Assembly: GCF_000719115.1 (NCBI RefSeq)
Contig: NZ_JOEA01000024.1
Location: 133,842 to 197,841 of the forward strand
Source: Lentzea albidocapillata
Lineage (GTDB): Bacteria > Actinomycetota > Actinomycetes > Mycobacteriales > Pseudonocardiaceae
Length of the DNA stretch: 64,000 nucleotides
Reading direction: 5' to 3'
Program-made: the position numbers and the translations under genes
Part shown: piece by piece, positions 41,639 to 53,422 of the stretch
Numbering within the stretch: the stretch's first letter is position 1
How the letters are laid out: each line of letters begins with the position of its first letter
The notes under the pieces: generated by a model
The model's input: only the letters and a program-made list of their open reading frames with translations
Told to the model about the DNA's origin: nothing
Database searches by the model: none

Positions 41639-42399
41639 TGCTTCCCGTCGACGACCTCGGTGAACCGGTCCCGCTCGACCAGCCGCGACGCGTGGTCAGC
41701 CTGGTGCCGTCGATCACCGAGGCCGTCGCGGTGAGCGTGCCCGGATCTCTTGCCGGGGCAACGGACTACTGCACGCACCCGGCCGATCTCGACGTCGCAC
41801 GCGTCGGTGGGTCGAAGTACCCGGACGTCGACAAGGTCCTGGCCCTACAGCCCGATCTCGTGATCGCGAACTCGGAGGAGAACCGCGCCGAGGACGTGGA
41901 CCGGTTGCGCGCCAACGGCATCCACGTCTGGGTGACCGAGGCGCCGAAGACGGTGCCGATGGCGCTGGGGTCGCTCAGAAGGCTCTTCGCGCTCGGCTGG
42001 GACCTCCTACCCGAGTGGCTGACCGAAGCCGAAGGGCTGTGGCGCGACACGAAACCGGCGAAGCTGACCGCGTTGATCCCGGTCTGGCGCCGCCCGTGGG
42101 TGGTCGTCGGCCGCGATACCTTCGCCACCGATGTGTTGCGGCGCCTGGGAATCGAGAACGTCTACGCGACGCACGACGAGCGCTACCCGCGTCCGAGCCT
42201 CGACGAGCTCAACGACAAGCGCCCAGACCTGGTGATCCTGCCGGACGAGCCGTACGTGTTCACCCACGAGGACGGCCCGGAGAGCTTCCCCGGCCTGCCC
42301 TACGCGCTCGTCAACGGGAGACACCTGACCTGGTACGGGCCTTCGCTCGTCGAAGCAAAGCCCGCTCTCCAGAGGGCACTGGACTACGGCCAGGGTTGA
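41638..42399 (+). CDS. Helical-backbone metal receptor (BtuF-like) without signal peptide
   Basis: 253-residue class III substrate-binding-protein fold. RRVVSLVPSITEAVA, GATDYCTHPADLD and VGGSKYPDVDKVLALQPDLV (the LxPDLVIA motif) define the BtuF/FhuD-like helical backbone family. There is no signal peptide or lipobox, so it appears cytosolic, unlike ABC-transporter receptors, and no permease genes are adjacent. It is coupled to npdG (1-nt overlap). It may bind a corrinoid or metal chelate inside the cell; the ligand is unknown. Confidence 0.82.
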   Translation: MLPVDDLGEPVPLDQPRRVVSLVPSITEAVAVSVPGSLAGATDYCTHPADLDVARVGGSKYPDVDKVLALQPDLVIANSEENRAEDVDRLRANGIHVWVTEAPKTVPMALGSLRRLFALGWDLLPEWLTEAEGLWRDTKPAKLTALIPVWRRPWVVVGRDTFATDVLRRLGIENVYATHDERYPRPSLDELNDKRPDLVILPDEPYVFTHEDGPESFPGLPYALVNGRHLTWYGPSLVEAKPALQRALDYGQG

Positions 42400-42449
42400 C
42401 AACCGTGGGTGGTTTCGCGGAACCCCCGGCCCTGCCAGGATTCTCGTCC

Positions 42450-42875
42450 ATGGGGAAACTAGCCGCGATCATCGCGACAGCCGCTGTCACCGTCACGCTC
42501 ACCGCCATCCCGGCCAGTGCCGAACCCGTCGTCGTCTACCAGCTCGCCGGCAGCCACCGCTGCCTCGCCGACACGGGCAGCAACGTCGTGCTGAAGCTGT
42601 GCAACGAACTCTCCAGCGAGCAGCGCTGGATCGTCCCGATCAGCGGAGGCGTCGACTGGCCGCGCAACATTGCCACCGGCAAGTGCCTGGCCGCCACCGC
42701 GTCAGGTGACGTGCTCGGCCAGGCCTGCACCACGAGCGGCAAACAGCGGTGGCGCCGCGTCGCGTCGGGCACCTCCTTCCAGTTCCGCAACGTCGGCACC
42801 AACAAGTGCCTCACCGCGCAGGTGACGGTCGCGACCTGCACGACGTCCAGCGCGAAGTGGAACGGCCTGCGTTAG
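42450..42875 (+). CDS. Secreted ricin-B-type lectin domain protein
   Basis: 141-residue exported protein: signal peptide MGKLAAIIATAAVTVTLTAI to PASAEP, then one ricin-B beta-trefoil unit. Its three repeats are marked by C-L-A-D (SHRCLADTGS), KCLAATASGDVLGQAC with QRW, and KCLTAQVTVATC, each with the Cys pairs and QxW-like ends (EQRW, KQRW, AKW). It probably binds carbohydrate at or outside the cell surface. The stop overlaps that of the convergent proline iminopeptidase by 3 nt. Confidence 0.85.
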   Translation: MGKLAAIIATAAVTVTLTAIPASAEPVVVYQLAGSHRCLADTGSNVVLKLCNELSSEQRWIVPISGGVDWPRNIATGKCLAATASGDVLGQACTTSGKQRWRRVASGTSFQFRNVGTNKCLTAQVTVATCTTSSAKWNGLR

Positions 42876-43813
42876 CCGCGGAACCGATCCGTCGCCGCCA
42901 GCAGGGCCGCGAGGATGCCGGGCTCGTCGTACGCGTGCCCGGCATCCGGCACCAGCACCAGTTCCGACTCGGGCCAGGCCTTGTGCAGGTCCCACGCCGA
43001 CACGGCCGGAGTCGCCACGTCGTAGCGGCCCTGCACGATCACACCGGGAATGTCCTTGAGCCGCACCGCGTCCCGGATCAGCTGCCCTTCCTCGAACCAT
43101 CCGCGATTCACGAAGTAGTGGTTCTCGATCCGCGCGAACGCCAGCGCGTACTCCGGCACGGCGAACTGCGCCACCAGCTCGGGCCGGGGCAGCAGCGTCA
43201 CCGTCGCGCCCTCCCACGTGCTCCACGCGACGGCGGCGGGCCCATGCACCTCGGGGTCCTCGGAAGCCAGCAGCTTCGCGTACAGGTCGACGGGATCGCC
43301 GGACAGACCGGCCAGCGGCGCCATGAACTTCTCCCACAGGTCGGGGAAGAGGTTCGCCGTCCCGCCGCGGTAGTACCAGTCCACTTCGGACGAACGCAGC
43401 GTGAAGATGCCGCGTAGCACCAGCTCCGACACGCGCGACGGATGCGTCTCCGCGTACGCCAGCGCCAGCGTCGAGCCCCAGGAGCCGCCGAAGACCTGCC
43501 AGCGGTCGATCCCCAGCGACGCGCGCAGCTGCTCCATGTCGGCCACGAGGTGCCAGGTCGTGTTCAGCGACAGATCGCCGGACACGGAGGCGTGCGGCAG
43601 CGAACGCCCGCAACCGCGCTGGTCGAACAGGACGATCCGGTAGGCGGACGGGTCGAACAGGCGCCGGTGCGACGGCGAGCAGCCGCCGCCGGGACCGCCG
43701 TGCAGGAAGACCACGGGCTTGCCGGACGGGTTGCCGCACTCCTCCCAGTACACGAGGTTGCCGTCACCGGTTTCCAGGTGGCCTGACGCGTGGGGCTCGA
43801 TCTCCGGGTACAT
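42872..43813 (-). CDS. pip: Proline iminopeptidase
   Basis: 313-residue alpha/beta hydrolase of family S33. Oxyanion loop FLHGGPGGGCSPSHRRLFDP, then FDQRGCGRS, nucleophile in VFGGSWGSTLALAYAETHP, and C-terminal Asp/His in QGRYDVATP and DAGHAYDEPG. These are all textbook prolyl aminopeptidase motifs. I preferred the ATG at 43813 (MYPEIEPHASG, the usual family start) to the GTG at 43831. That leaves an 18-bp divergent gap to the GST-like gene, so the transcripts are probably leaderless or share very short leaders. Confidence 0.93.
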   Translation of the reverse strand: MYPEIEPHASGHLETGDGNLVYWEECGNPSGKPVVFLHGGPGGGCSPSHRRLFDPSAYRIVLFDQRGCGRSLPHASVSGDLSLNTTWHLVADMEQLRASLGIDRWQVFGGSWGSTLALAYAETHPSRVSELVLRGIFTLRSSEVDWYYRGGTANLFPDLWEKFMAPLAGLSGDPVDLYAKLLASEDPEVHGPAAVAWSTWEGATVTLLPRPELVAQFAVPEYALAFARIENHYFVNRGWFEEGQLIRDAVRLKDIPGVIVQGRYDVATPAVSAWDLHKAWPESELVLVPDAGHAYDEPGILAALLAATDRFRG

Positions 43814-43831
43814 GGGCCTATCGTCGAGCAC

Positions 43832-44689
43832 ATGGCGCAGTTCTCACAGGAGACCTCCACCACGGGGGCGTTCGTCAGGCAGCCGAACCGCTTCACCGCA
43901 CGGCCGGAGCCCGAGCCGGGCCGCTACCGGCTCGTGGTCAGCCTCGCCTGCCCGTGGGCGCACCGCGCGGTCATCGTCCGCAAGCTCCTCGGCCTCGAGG
44001 ACGCCATCTCCCTGGCGGTCGTCGACCCGATCCGCGACGAGAAGGGCTGGCGTTTCGCCGAGACGGACCCGGTCCTGGGCATCGACTACCTCAAGCAGGC
44101 CTACGACAACGCCGACCCGGACTACGAAGGCCGGGTCACCGTCCCCGCGCTGGTCGACACGACCACGAAGAAGGTCGTCACCAACGACTACCCGCAGATC
44201 ACCCTGGACTTCAGCCTCCGCTGGCGCCCGGAGAGCACGCTCTACCCGGAACACCTGCGCGCGGAGATCGACGCCTGGATCGAGCCGATCTTCCACAACG
44301 TCAACAACGGCGTCTACAAGGCCGGTTTCGCCACGTCACAGGAGGCCTACGAGCAGGCCTACACGAATCTGTTCACGGAACTCGACCGCATCGAGGCCCA
44401 CCTCGCCACCCACACGTACCTGGTCGGCGAGCAGCTCACCGAGGCCGACATCAGGCTCTGGACCACGCTGGTCAGGTTCGACGCGGTCTACCACGGCCAT
44501 TTCAAGACCAACCGCAACAAGCTCACCGAGATGCCGAACCTGTGGGCGTACGCGAAACGCCTCTACGCGCAGTTCGGCGACACCGTGAACTGGGACCACA
44601 TCAAGCGCCACTACTACGTGACGCACCACGACATCAATCCGAGCGGGATCGTGCCGGCGGGTCCAGACCCGGAGGTCTGGACCCGCTAG
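43832..44689 (+). CDS. Xi-class glutathione S-transferase-like (quinone reductase)
   Basis: 285-residue GST-fold protein. The thioredoxin-like N-domain has the Xi-class active site CPWAHR (cysteine near residue 39) within VSLACPWAHRAVIVRKLLGL. NDYPQITLDF is the thiol-binding turn, and an all-helical C-domain includes GEQLTEADIRLWTTLVRFD. Xi GSTs reduce glutathionyl-hydroquinones. Actinomycetes of this kind normally use mycothiol, so mycothiol-quinone adducts are likelier substrates. ATG at 43832. The terminal codons form a terminator hairpin. Confidence 0.87.
   Translation: MAQFSQETSTTGAFVRQPNRFTARPEPEPGRYRLVVSLACPWAHRAVIVRKLLGLEDAISLAVVDPIRDEKGWRFAETDPVLGIDYLKQAYDNADPDYEGRVTVPALVDTTTKKVVTNDYPQITLDFSLRWRPESTLYPEHLRAEIDAWIEPIFHNVNNGVYKAGFATSQEAYEQAYTNLFTELDRIEAHLATHTYLVGEQLTEADIRLWTTLVRFDAVYHGHFKTNRNKLTEMPNLWAYAKRLYAQFGDTVNWDHIKRHYYVTHHDINPSGIVPAGPDPEVWTR
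44657..44686. terminator. Terminator hairpin within the end of the GST-like gene
   Basis: Perfect 13-bp stem GCGGGTCCAGACC / GGTCTGGACCCGC with a 4-nt loop. It encodes the last ten residues before the TAG at 44687. It lies between the convergent GST-like and panB genes and can serve both strands. Confidence 0.8.
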
Positions 44690-44699
44690 AGGCAGGCGA

Positions 44700-45554
44700 T
44701 CAGTGGAAGGTGTGCTCGGGGCCGGGGAACTGCTGTCCGCGCACCTCGTTGGCGAACTCCGCGGCGGCGCCCAGCATGATGTTGCCGATGTCCGCGTAGC
44801 GCTTGACGAACCGGGGTGCCTTGCCGCGGTTCAGGCCCATCATGTCCTGCCACACCAGCACCTGGGCGTCGGTGTCCGGACCGGCACCGATGCCCACGGT
44901 CGGGATGACGAGGTCGTGCGTGATCTGCTTCGCGACCTCGGCGGTCACCATCTCCAGCACGACCGCGAACGCGCCCGCCTCCTGCACCGCGATCGCGTCC
45001 TGGACCACGACATCGTGGTTGTCGTGCCGGCCCTGCACGCGGTAACCGCCCAGCTGGTGCTCGGACTGCGGGGTGAAGCCGATGTGCGCCATGACCGGGA
45101 TGCCCGCGGCCGTGATCGCGCGGATGTGCGGTGCGAAGTAGGCGCCGCCCTCCAGCTTGACCGCGTGCGCCTGGCCTTCCTTCATGAACCGGACCGCCGT
45201 CGCCACGGCCTGCTCCACCGACACCTGGTAGGAGCCGAACGGCAGGTCGGCGACTACGAGAGAGCGCTTGACCGAACGCGTCACCGCGCGCACGAGCGGT
45301 ACGAGCTCGTCCACGGTGACCGGCAGCGAGGTGTCGTTGCCGTAGACGGTGTTCGAGGCCGAGTCGCCGACCAGCAGGACGGGGATGCCGGCCTCGTCGA
45401 AGATCGAGGCGGTGAAGGTGTCGTACGAGGTGAGCATGGGCCACGGCTCGCCGCGTTCCTTCATCTCACGCAGGTGGTGAACGCGAACGCGCTTGGCCGG
45501 GGGCTTCTGGCCCGCTCCGGAGCCGTAGGGCGCGGAAACTTCGGCATTGGTCAT
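44700..45554 (-). CDS. panB: 3-methyl-2-oxobutanoate hydroxymethyltransferase
   Basis: 284-residue ketopantoate hydroxymethyltransferase of pantothenate/CoA synthesis. It contains [20 protein letters not shown], then [15 protein letters not shown] (metal/substrate loop). The later signatures [26 protein letters not shown] and [20 protein letters not shown] are present. The N-terminal 20 residues are a flexible extension common in actinobacteria. It corresponds to Rv2225. The promoter must lie in the 126-bp gap before the hydrolase gene. Confidence 0.95.
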   Translation of the reverse strand: MTNAEVSAPYGSGAGQKPPAKRVRVHHLREMKERGEPWPMLTSYDTFTASIFDEAGIPVLLVGDSASNTVYGNDTSLPVTVDELVPLVRAVTRSVKRSLVVADLPFGSYQVSVEQAVATAVRFMKEGQAHAVKLEGGAYFAPHIRAITAAGIPVMAHIGFTPQSEHQLGGYRVQGRHDNHDVVVQDAIAVQEAGAFAVVLEMVTAEVAKQITHDLVIPTVGIGAGPDTDAQVLVWQDMMGLNRGKAPRFVKRYADIGNIMLGAAAEFANEVRGQQFPGPEHTFH

Positions 45555-45680
45555 CGTTGACCGTTCCTTTCCTCGAGGCCCACGTGTGTGGGTCCCCGGG
45601 CGCTGGGTGCACGGTTGCCGAACACCAGAGTGGCACCGTTGGCGAGAAACGGAACGCAGATGCGGCTACCGTCACACGAA

Positions 45681-46520
45681 TCACTCCTCGGGTAGTCCCC
45701 GAAGCGCCTCTCGGACGGCCATGACCACGGCGTCCGGCCGATCCATCTGAATCATGTGCCTACTTCCGGGCACCGGCACGTTGCGTCCCCACGGCACGAG
45801 AGCGGCCAACGACCGGTGCTCCGGCCACACCTTCCGGCCGGCCGTGAGCACCAGCCAGGGCACACGCGGCAACGGACGGCGCTTCCGCAGCCGTTCGAGC
45901 GTCGCCACCTGGCCGGGGTACGACGCGAGCTCCCACAGCACCGCGCGCCCGACACCAGGGCGCCGGTAGACGAGTTCGACCAGGTCAGAGGGTGCCGGAT
46001 CGGTCACGCCGAGCGTGGAGACGGCGGTCAGCAGGTTGCGGAACGAGTGCCCGTACCGCTGGGTGATCCGGGCGCCGAGCCAGCGGCTGCCGATGGCCCG
46101 CACGCCCTGCGCGATCACCGCCGACATGTCGAACGGGGCTCCCGAGCCCGGCGTCTCGGCGTCCGGATCCAGCAGGACCATGCCGCCGACCCGGTGCGGC
46201 CGCAGCCGCGCGTAGGCCTCGACGTGCATCGACGCCATCGAGTGCCCGACCAGGACCGCCCGCGGCACCCCGCGCAGCACCGCGTCGAGCACCGCCACCT
46301 CCCGTGCCAGCGACGGCCCGCGCCGGGCAGGGCCGCTCAGCCCCAGCCCCGGCCGGTCGAACACGATCACCCTGGCGTGGGGTGCCAGCAGCCGCACGGT
46401 CCGGTCCCAGTCGAACCACGCCCCGCCCAGGCCCGAACTGAGCACCACGACGGGTGCCTCGACACGCCCGGACGTGGCGACATGCACCCTTCCGGCCGAA
46501 GACGGGATCATGACGGTCAT
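45681..46520 (-). CDS. Alpha/beta hydrolase
   Basis: 279-residue hydrolase. VVVLSSGLGGAWFDWDRTVR is the oxyanion loop, VIVFDRPGLGLSG the strand-turn and LVGHSMASMHVEAYARLRPH the nucleophile elbow (GHSMAS). Acid and base would be LVLTAGRKVWPEHR and GSRHMIQMDRPD. The start MTVMIPSSAG at 46520 is the first methionine after a change of character upstream. It is divergent from lysX across 21 bp. The substrate is unknown. Confidence 0.82.
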   Translation of the reverse strand: MTVMIPSSAGRVHVATSGRVEAPVVVLSSGLGGAWFDWDRTVRLLAPHARVIVFDRPGLGLSGPARRGPSLAREVAVLDAVLRGVPRAVLVGHSMASMHVEAYARLRPHRVGGMVLLDPDAETPGSGAPFDMSAVIAQGVRAIGSRWLGARITQRYGHSFRNLLTAVSTLGVTDPAPSDLVELVYRRPGVGRAVLWELASYPGQVATLERLRKRRPLPRVPWLVLTAGRKVWPEHRSLAALVPWGRNVPVPGSRHMIQMDRPDAVVMAVREALRGLPEE

Positions 46521-46541
46521 CGGCTGACCTCGGGAGTGGTA

Positions 46542-49777
<3,236 letters not shown>

Positions 49778-49784
<7 letters not shown>

Positions 49785-50425
49785 TCCAGGTACGCGAGAA
49801 CAGCCTGAACGCGCCTGTCGCCCGACCCGTCCTCACTGTTGAGGCCGAGCTTCAGAAAGACGTTGCCGATGTGCTTGTGTACGGCTCCGGCGCTGATGAC
49901 GAGCTTCTCGCCGATAGCGGCGTTCGACAGCCCTTCCGCCATCAGCCCGAGGACCTCGCGCTCACGCGGTGACAGCACACCGAGCGCGTCGTCCGCTCTG
50001 CGCCGCACGAGCAGCTGCGACACCACCTCGGGGTCGAGCGCCGTGCCGCCGTTCGCGACGCGGTGCAGCGAGTCGAGGAAGTCCGCGACCTTGCCGACGC
50101 GTTCCTTGAGCAGGTAGCCGACGCCGCCGCCGGAGCCGGCGAGCAGTTCGTGCGCGTAGCTCTGCTCGACCCACGCGGACAGGACCAGCACGGCCAGCTT
50201 CGGGTGCCGCCGTCGCGCCTCTACAGCCGCTCGCAGGCCTTCGTCCGTGAACGTCGGTGGCATCCGCACGTCGACCACGGCGATGTCCGGCTCGTGTTCG
50301 GCCACGGCTTTCAGGAAGTCGTCGGCGTTGTCCGTGGCCGCTGCCACGTCGAGGCCTTCGTTGCGCAACAACAACGTCAGCCCCTCGCGGAGCAGCGCGT
50401 CGTCTTCGGCGATCACGATGCGCAC
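49778..50425 (-). CDS. NarL/LuxR-family response regulator
   Basis: 215-residue regulator. Receiver with E7-D8-D9, phospho-acceptor D52 (IAVVDVRMPP) and lysine in GYLLKERVG. The LuxR HTH is LSPREREVLGLMAEGLSNAA then IGEKLVISAGAVHKHIGNVF. GTG at 50425, 4 nt after the kinase stop. The 3' end overlaps the lysX stop, so read-through from either side gives antisense RNA. Confidence 0.92.
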
Positions 50426-50429
50426 GGGT

Positions 50430-51620
50430 TCACCTTCCTGCCGGCAGCACGACGGTGAGCACGGTCGGCCCGCCCTCGGGACTGCTCACGTCCGCGTTGC
50501 CGTCCAACGCCGCCACCCTGCCGCGAATCCCGTCCAACCCTGTCCCCTGCTTCTCGTCGGCGCCGCCCTTGCCGTCGTCGTGAACGATGACGGTGAGCTG
50601 ATCGTTGATGATGTTGAGGCTGACCCACGCCCGCTTCGCGCCGCTGTGCTTGGCCACGTTGGTGAGCGCCTCGGCCACCGCGAAGTAGGCCGCCGCCTCC
50701 ACCGCCGCGGGCAACCGCCCGAGGTGTTCGGCCGAGAGCACGCAGGGCACCGGGCACCGGGCGGCCAGAGCCTGGATGGCCCCGTCCAGTCCCAGATCTT
50801 CCAGCACCGGCGGGTGAATGCTGCGCACGACGTTGCGAAGTTCCTCCAACGCGTCCCCGGCCGCGTCCTGGGCACGCAGCAACGCCTGCAGCGCGTTGTC
50901 CGGGTTCTGCTGGAGCGTCCGCTCGGCGATGCCGAGCATCATGACCACGCCGACCAGCTTGTTCTGCGTGCCGTCGTGCAGGTTCCGCTCGATGCGCCGC
51001 AGTTCGGCGCCGTGCGCCTGCAACGCCGCCGCCCTGGTAGCCACGACCTCGGCCAGCCGCTTCTCCAGCGAGGCCTTCGGTGGCGCCAGCAACTTCCGCG
51101 CCCACGTCGCGTCGAGGTCCGCGAGCCTCGGGAACTGCGTGAGGATCAGGGCCAGCACGATCGCGATCGGCACGCTCAGCAGCGCCTTCGCCCACGAGTC
51201 GACGTGGACGCCGAACGAGTTCGCCATCCCGCCGGGAACCGTCCACCAGAGGAACAAGGCGACGGGCTGCTGGACGAGCGCCCCCGCGATGCCGATCGCG
51301 ACCGACCCGGACAACGTGCCGAACAGGGCGTGCAGCAGCACCCACATCCCGTCCCGGCGGCTGTCCGGATCGGTCAGCACCCGCTGCGCCCGGTGCAGCC
51401 ACGGCCCGTCGAGCGGTGGCGGCGACGGAATCTCGACGCCGGTGAAGCGCGCCAGCCTTCGCCGGTCGAAGTCTACGATCCGCCGGATCCAGGGTGCGGT
51501 GATCGGCAGCAACGGCAACACGACCACGGACAGCAGCAGGACGCCGATGGCGAGCCACGCCGCGATGGCCGTCAGCAGACCGGTCGCCAGATAGAGCAGC
51601 GACGCCCAGATCCGTTTCAT
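50430..51620 (-). CDS. NarL-family sensor histidine kinase
   Basis: 396-residue kinase. Two pairs of TM helices (about residues 5-40 and 110-170) carry a DUF4131/sensor-like region of about 60 residues between them (RRIVDFDRRRLARFTGVEIP). HisKA_3 contains RIERNLHDGTQNKLVGVVMM (H215) and HATPase_c has AEALTNVAKHSGAKRAWVSL and DDGKGG...GLDGIRGRVAALDG. The sensor architecture (putative sensor domain PF13796-like) is common in actinomycete cell-envelope kinases. It forms an operon with the downstream regulator. Confidence 0.9.
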   Translation of the reverse strand: MKRIWASLLYLATGLLTAIAAWLAIGVLLLSVVVLPLLPITAPWIRRIVDFDRRRLARFTGVEIPSPPPLDGPWLHRAQRVLTDPDSRRDGMWVLLHALFGTLSGSVAIGIAGALVQQPVALFLWWTVPGGMANSFGVHVDSWAKALLSVPIAIVLALILTQFPRLADLDATWARKLLAPPKASLEKRLAEVVATRAAALQAHGAELRRIERNLHDGTQNKLVGVVMMLGIAERTLQQNPDNALQALLRAQDAAGDALEELRNVVRSIHPPVLEDLGLDGAIQALAARCPVPCVLSAEHLGRLPAAVEAAAYFAVAEALTNVAKHSGAKRAWVSLNIINDQLTVIVHDDGKGGADEKQGTGLDGIRGRVAALDGNADVSSPEGGPTVLTVVLPAGR

Positions 51621-51680
51621 GTGGAGAAACGTATCTGGGCGCCCTGTGTTCGCGCGGTGGAGCAGGCTCTACTCCTGAGT

Positions 51681-53393
51681 TCAGCCCTCGCGCCATCCGT
51701 TCGTGATCGGCAGCCGCCGGTCCCGCCCGAACGCCTTGTTGGAGATCTTGGTGCCCGGCGGGTACTGACGGCGCTTGTACTCGGCCTTGTCGACCATCCG
51801 CAGCACGCGGTCCACGAGCGCCGGCTCGTGCCCGGCGGCCAGCAGGTCGTCGTACCCGCGGTCGCAGTGGACGTAGTCGTCCAGCAGGCGGTCGAGCACC
51901 TCGTAGTCCGGCAGCGAGTCGGAGTCGACCTGGCCGGGCCGCAGTTCGGCCGACGGCGGCTTGGAGATCGAGTTCTCCGGGATCGGCGGGGTCTCGCCGC
52001 GCTTCTCGGCTTCGGCGTTGCGCCACCGGGCGAGGTCCCAGACCAGGGTCTTCAGCACGTCCTTGATCGGGGCGTAGCCGCCGACCGCGTCGCCGTAGAT
52101 GGTCGAGTAGCCGACCGCGAGCTCGGACTTGTTGCCCGTCGCGAGCACCAGGTGACCGTGCTGGTTCGACAGCGCCATCAGCAGCATGCCGCGGCATCGG
52201 GCCTGGATGTTCTCCTCGGCCAGGCCGGTCAGCTCCAGCTGCGAGACGTACGTCGACACCATCTCGCCGATCGGCTCGGTGGTGAAGTGCAGGCCGGTCC
52301 GCACGGCCATGTCGGAGGCGTCCGAACGTGAGTGTTCGGACGAGTAGGAGGACGGCATCGAGACGCCGTAGACCGCGTCGGCACCGAGAGCGTCCACGGC
52401 CAGCGAAGCCACCACGGCCGAGTCGATGCCACCGGACAGACCGAGCACTACGGTCCGGAAGCCGTTCTTGTGCACGTAGTCGCGCAGACCGGTCACCAGC
52501 GCGTGCCACACCTCTGCCTCATCGGCCAGCGGTTCGAACACGCGGGGCGCGGGCAACGGCTCGTATGCCGGGATCGCGTCGGAGAGGAACACACGGCGCA
52601 CGTAGAAGTCGCCGATCTGGCCCTGCTCGTACTCGCGGTCGCCCGGCACCTCGAAGTCGACGAACATCAGGTGCTCGACGAACTGCGGCGCCCGCCCGAC
52701 CAGCTGGCCGTCGGCGGAGACGACGAGCGAGTCGCCGTCGAACACCAGCTCGTCCTGGCCGCCGACCAGGTTGCAGTAGGCGAGGGGCGCGTGGGCTTCG
52801 GCGGCACGGCGCGCGACCAGGGGCAGCCGCTGGTCGTCCTTGTTGCGCTCGTACGGCGAGGCGTTGGGCGAGACCACGAGGTCGACGCCGGCGTCACCGA
52901 GAGCGGTGATCGGGCCGCCGTCCTGCCACAGGTCCTCGCAGATCACCATGCCGACCTCGACGCCGTTGATCCGCACGATGTCCAGCGACGAACCCGGCTT
53001 GAAGTAGCGGCGCTCGTCGAACACGCCGTAGTTCGGCAGATGGTGCTTGCACTGCCGCGCGACGACGCGTCCGCCGTGCAGCACAGCGACGGCGTTGCGC
53101 GGGCCGACGGAGTCGTGCTCCAGGTAGCCGACGACGGCGGCGATGTCACCGAGGCCCGAGGCCTCCAGGGAGCTGGCCAGCGCCTCCAGCGCCTCCGCGG
53201 ACGCCCGCGCGAACGACGTGCGGATCGCCAGGTCCTCGACCGGGTAGCCGGTCAGCACCATCTCGGGGAACACGGCGAGGTGCGCGCCGCCCTCCCGGGC
53301 CTTGCGCGTCCACTCCACGACCAGCGAAGCGTTGCCCTGGAGATCACCAACAGTGGCGTTGACCTGGGCCAGCGCGATCCGAAGCTGCGGCAT
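51681..53393 (-). CDS. nadE: Glutamine-dependent NAD+ synthetase
   Basis: 570-residue fusion. The N-terminal nitrilase-like glutaminase domain has the Glu (VFPEMVLTGYPVED), Lys (CKHHLPNYGVFDERR) and Cys (GMVICEDLWQDGG) triad. The C-terminal synthetase domain has the P-loop LGLSGGIDSAVVASLAVDAL and later NKSELAVGYSTIYGDAVGGY. It makes NAD+ from deamido-NAD+ using glutamine ammonia. It is the shorter (about 570-580 aa) bacterial form. The start MPQLRIALAQVNATVGDLQG at 53393 matches the family; a start 18 nt upstream is possible. It is divergent from the S33 lipoprotein gene across 29 bp. Confidence 0.94.
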   Translation of the reverse strand: MPQLRIALAQVNATVGDLQGNASLVVEWTRKAREGGAHLAVFPEMVLTGYPVEDLAIRTSFARASAEALEALASSLEASGLGDIAAVVGYLEHDSVGPRNAVAVLHGGRVVARQCKHHLPNYGVFDERRYFKPGSSLDIVRINGVEVGMVICEDLWQDGGPITALGDAGVDLVVSPNASPYERNKDDQRLPLVARRAAEAHAPLAYCNLVGGQDELVFDGDSLVVSADGQLVGRAPQFVEHLMFVDFEVPGDREYEQGQIGDFYVRRVFLSDAIPAYEPLPAPRVFEPLADEAEVWHALVTGLRDYVHKNGFRTVVLGLSGGIDSAVVASLAVDALGADAVYGVSMPSSYSSEHSRSDASDMAVRTGLHFTTEPIGEMVSTYVSQLELTGLAEENIQARCRGMLLMALSNQHGHLVLATGNKSELAVGYSTIYGDAVGGYAPIKDVLKTLVWDLARWRNAEAEKRGETPPIPENSISKPPSAELRPGQVDSDSLPDYEVLDRLLDDYVHCDRGYDDLLAAGHEPALVDRVLRMVDKAEYKRRQYPPGTKISNKAFGRDRRLPITNGWREG

Positions 53394-53422
53394 GCCCTCA
53401 TCATCTCCCATACCATCGGGCT

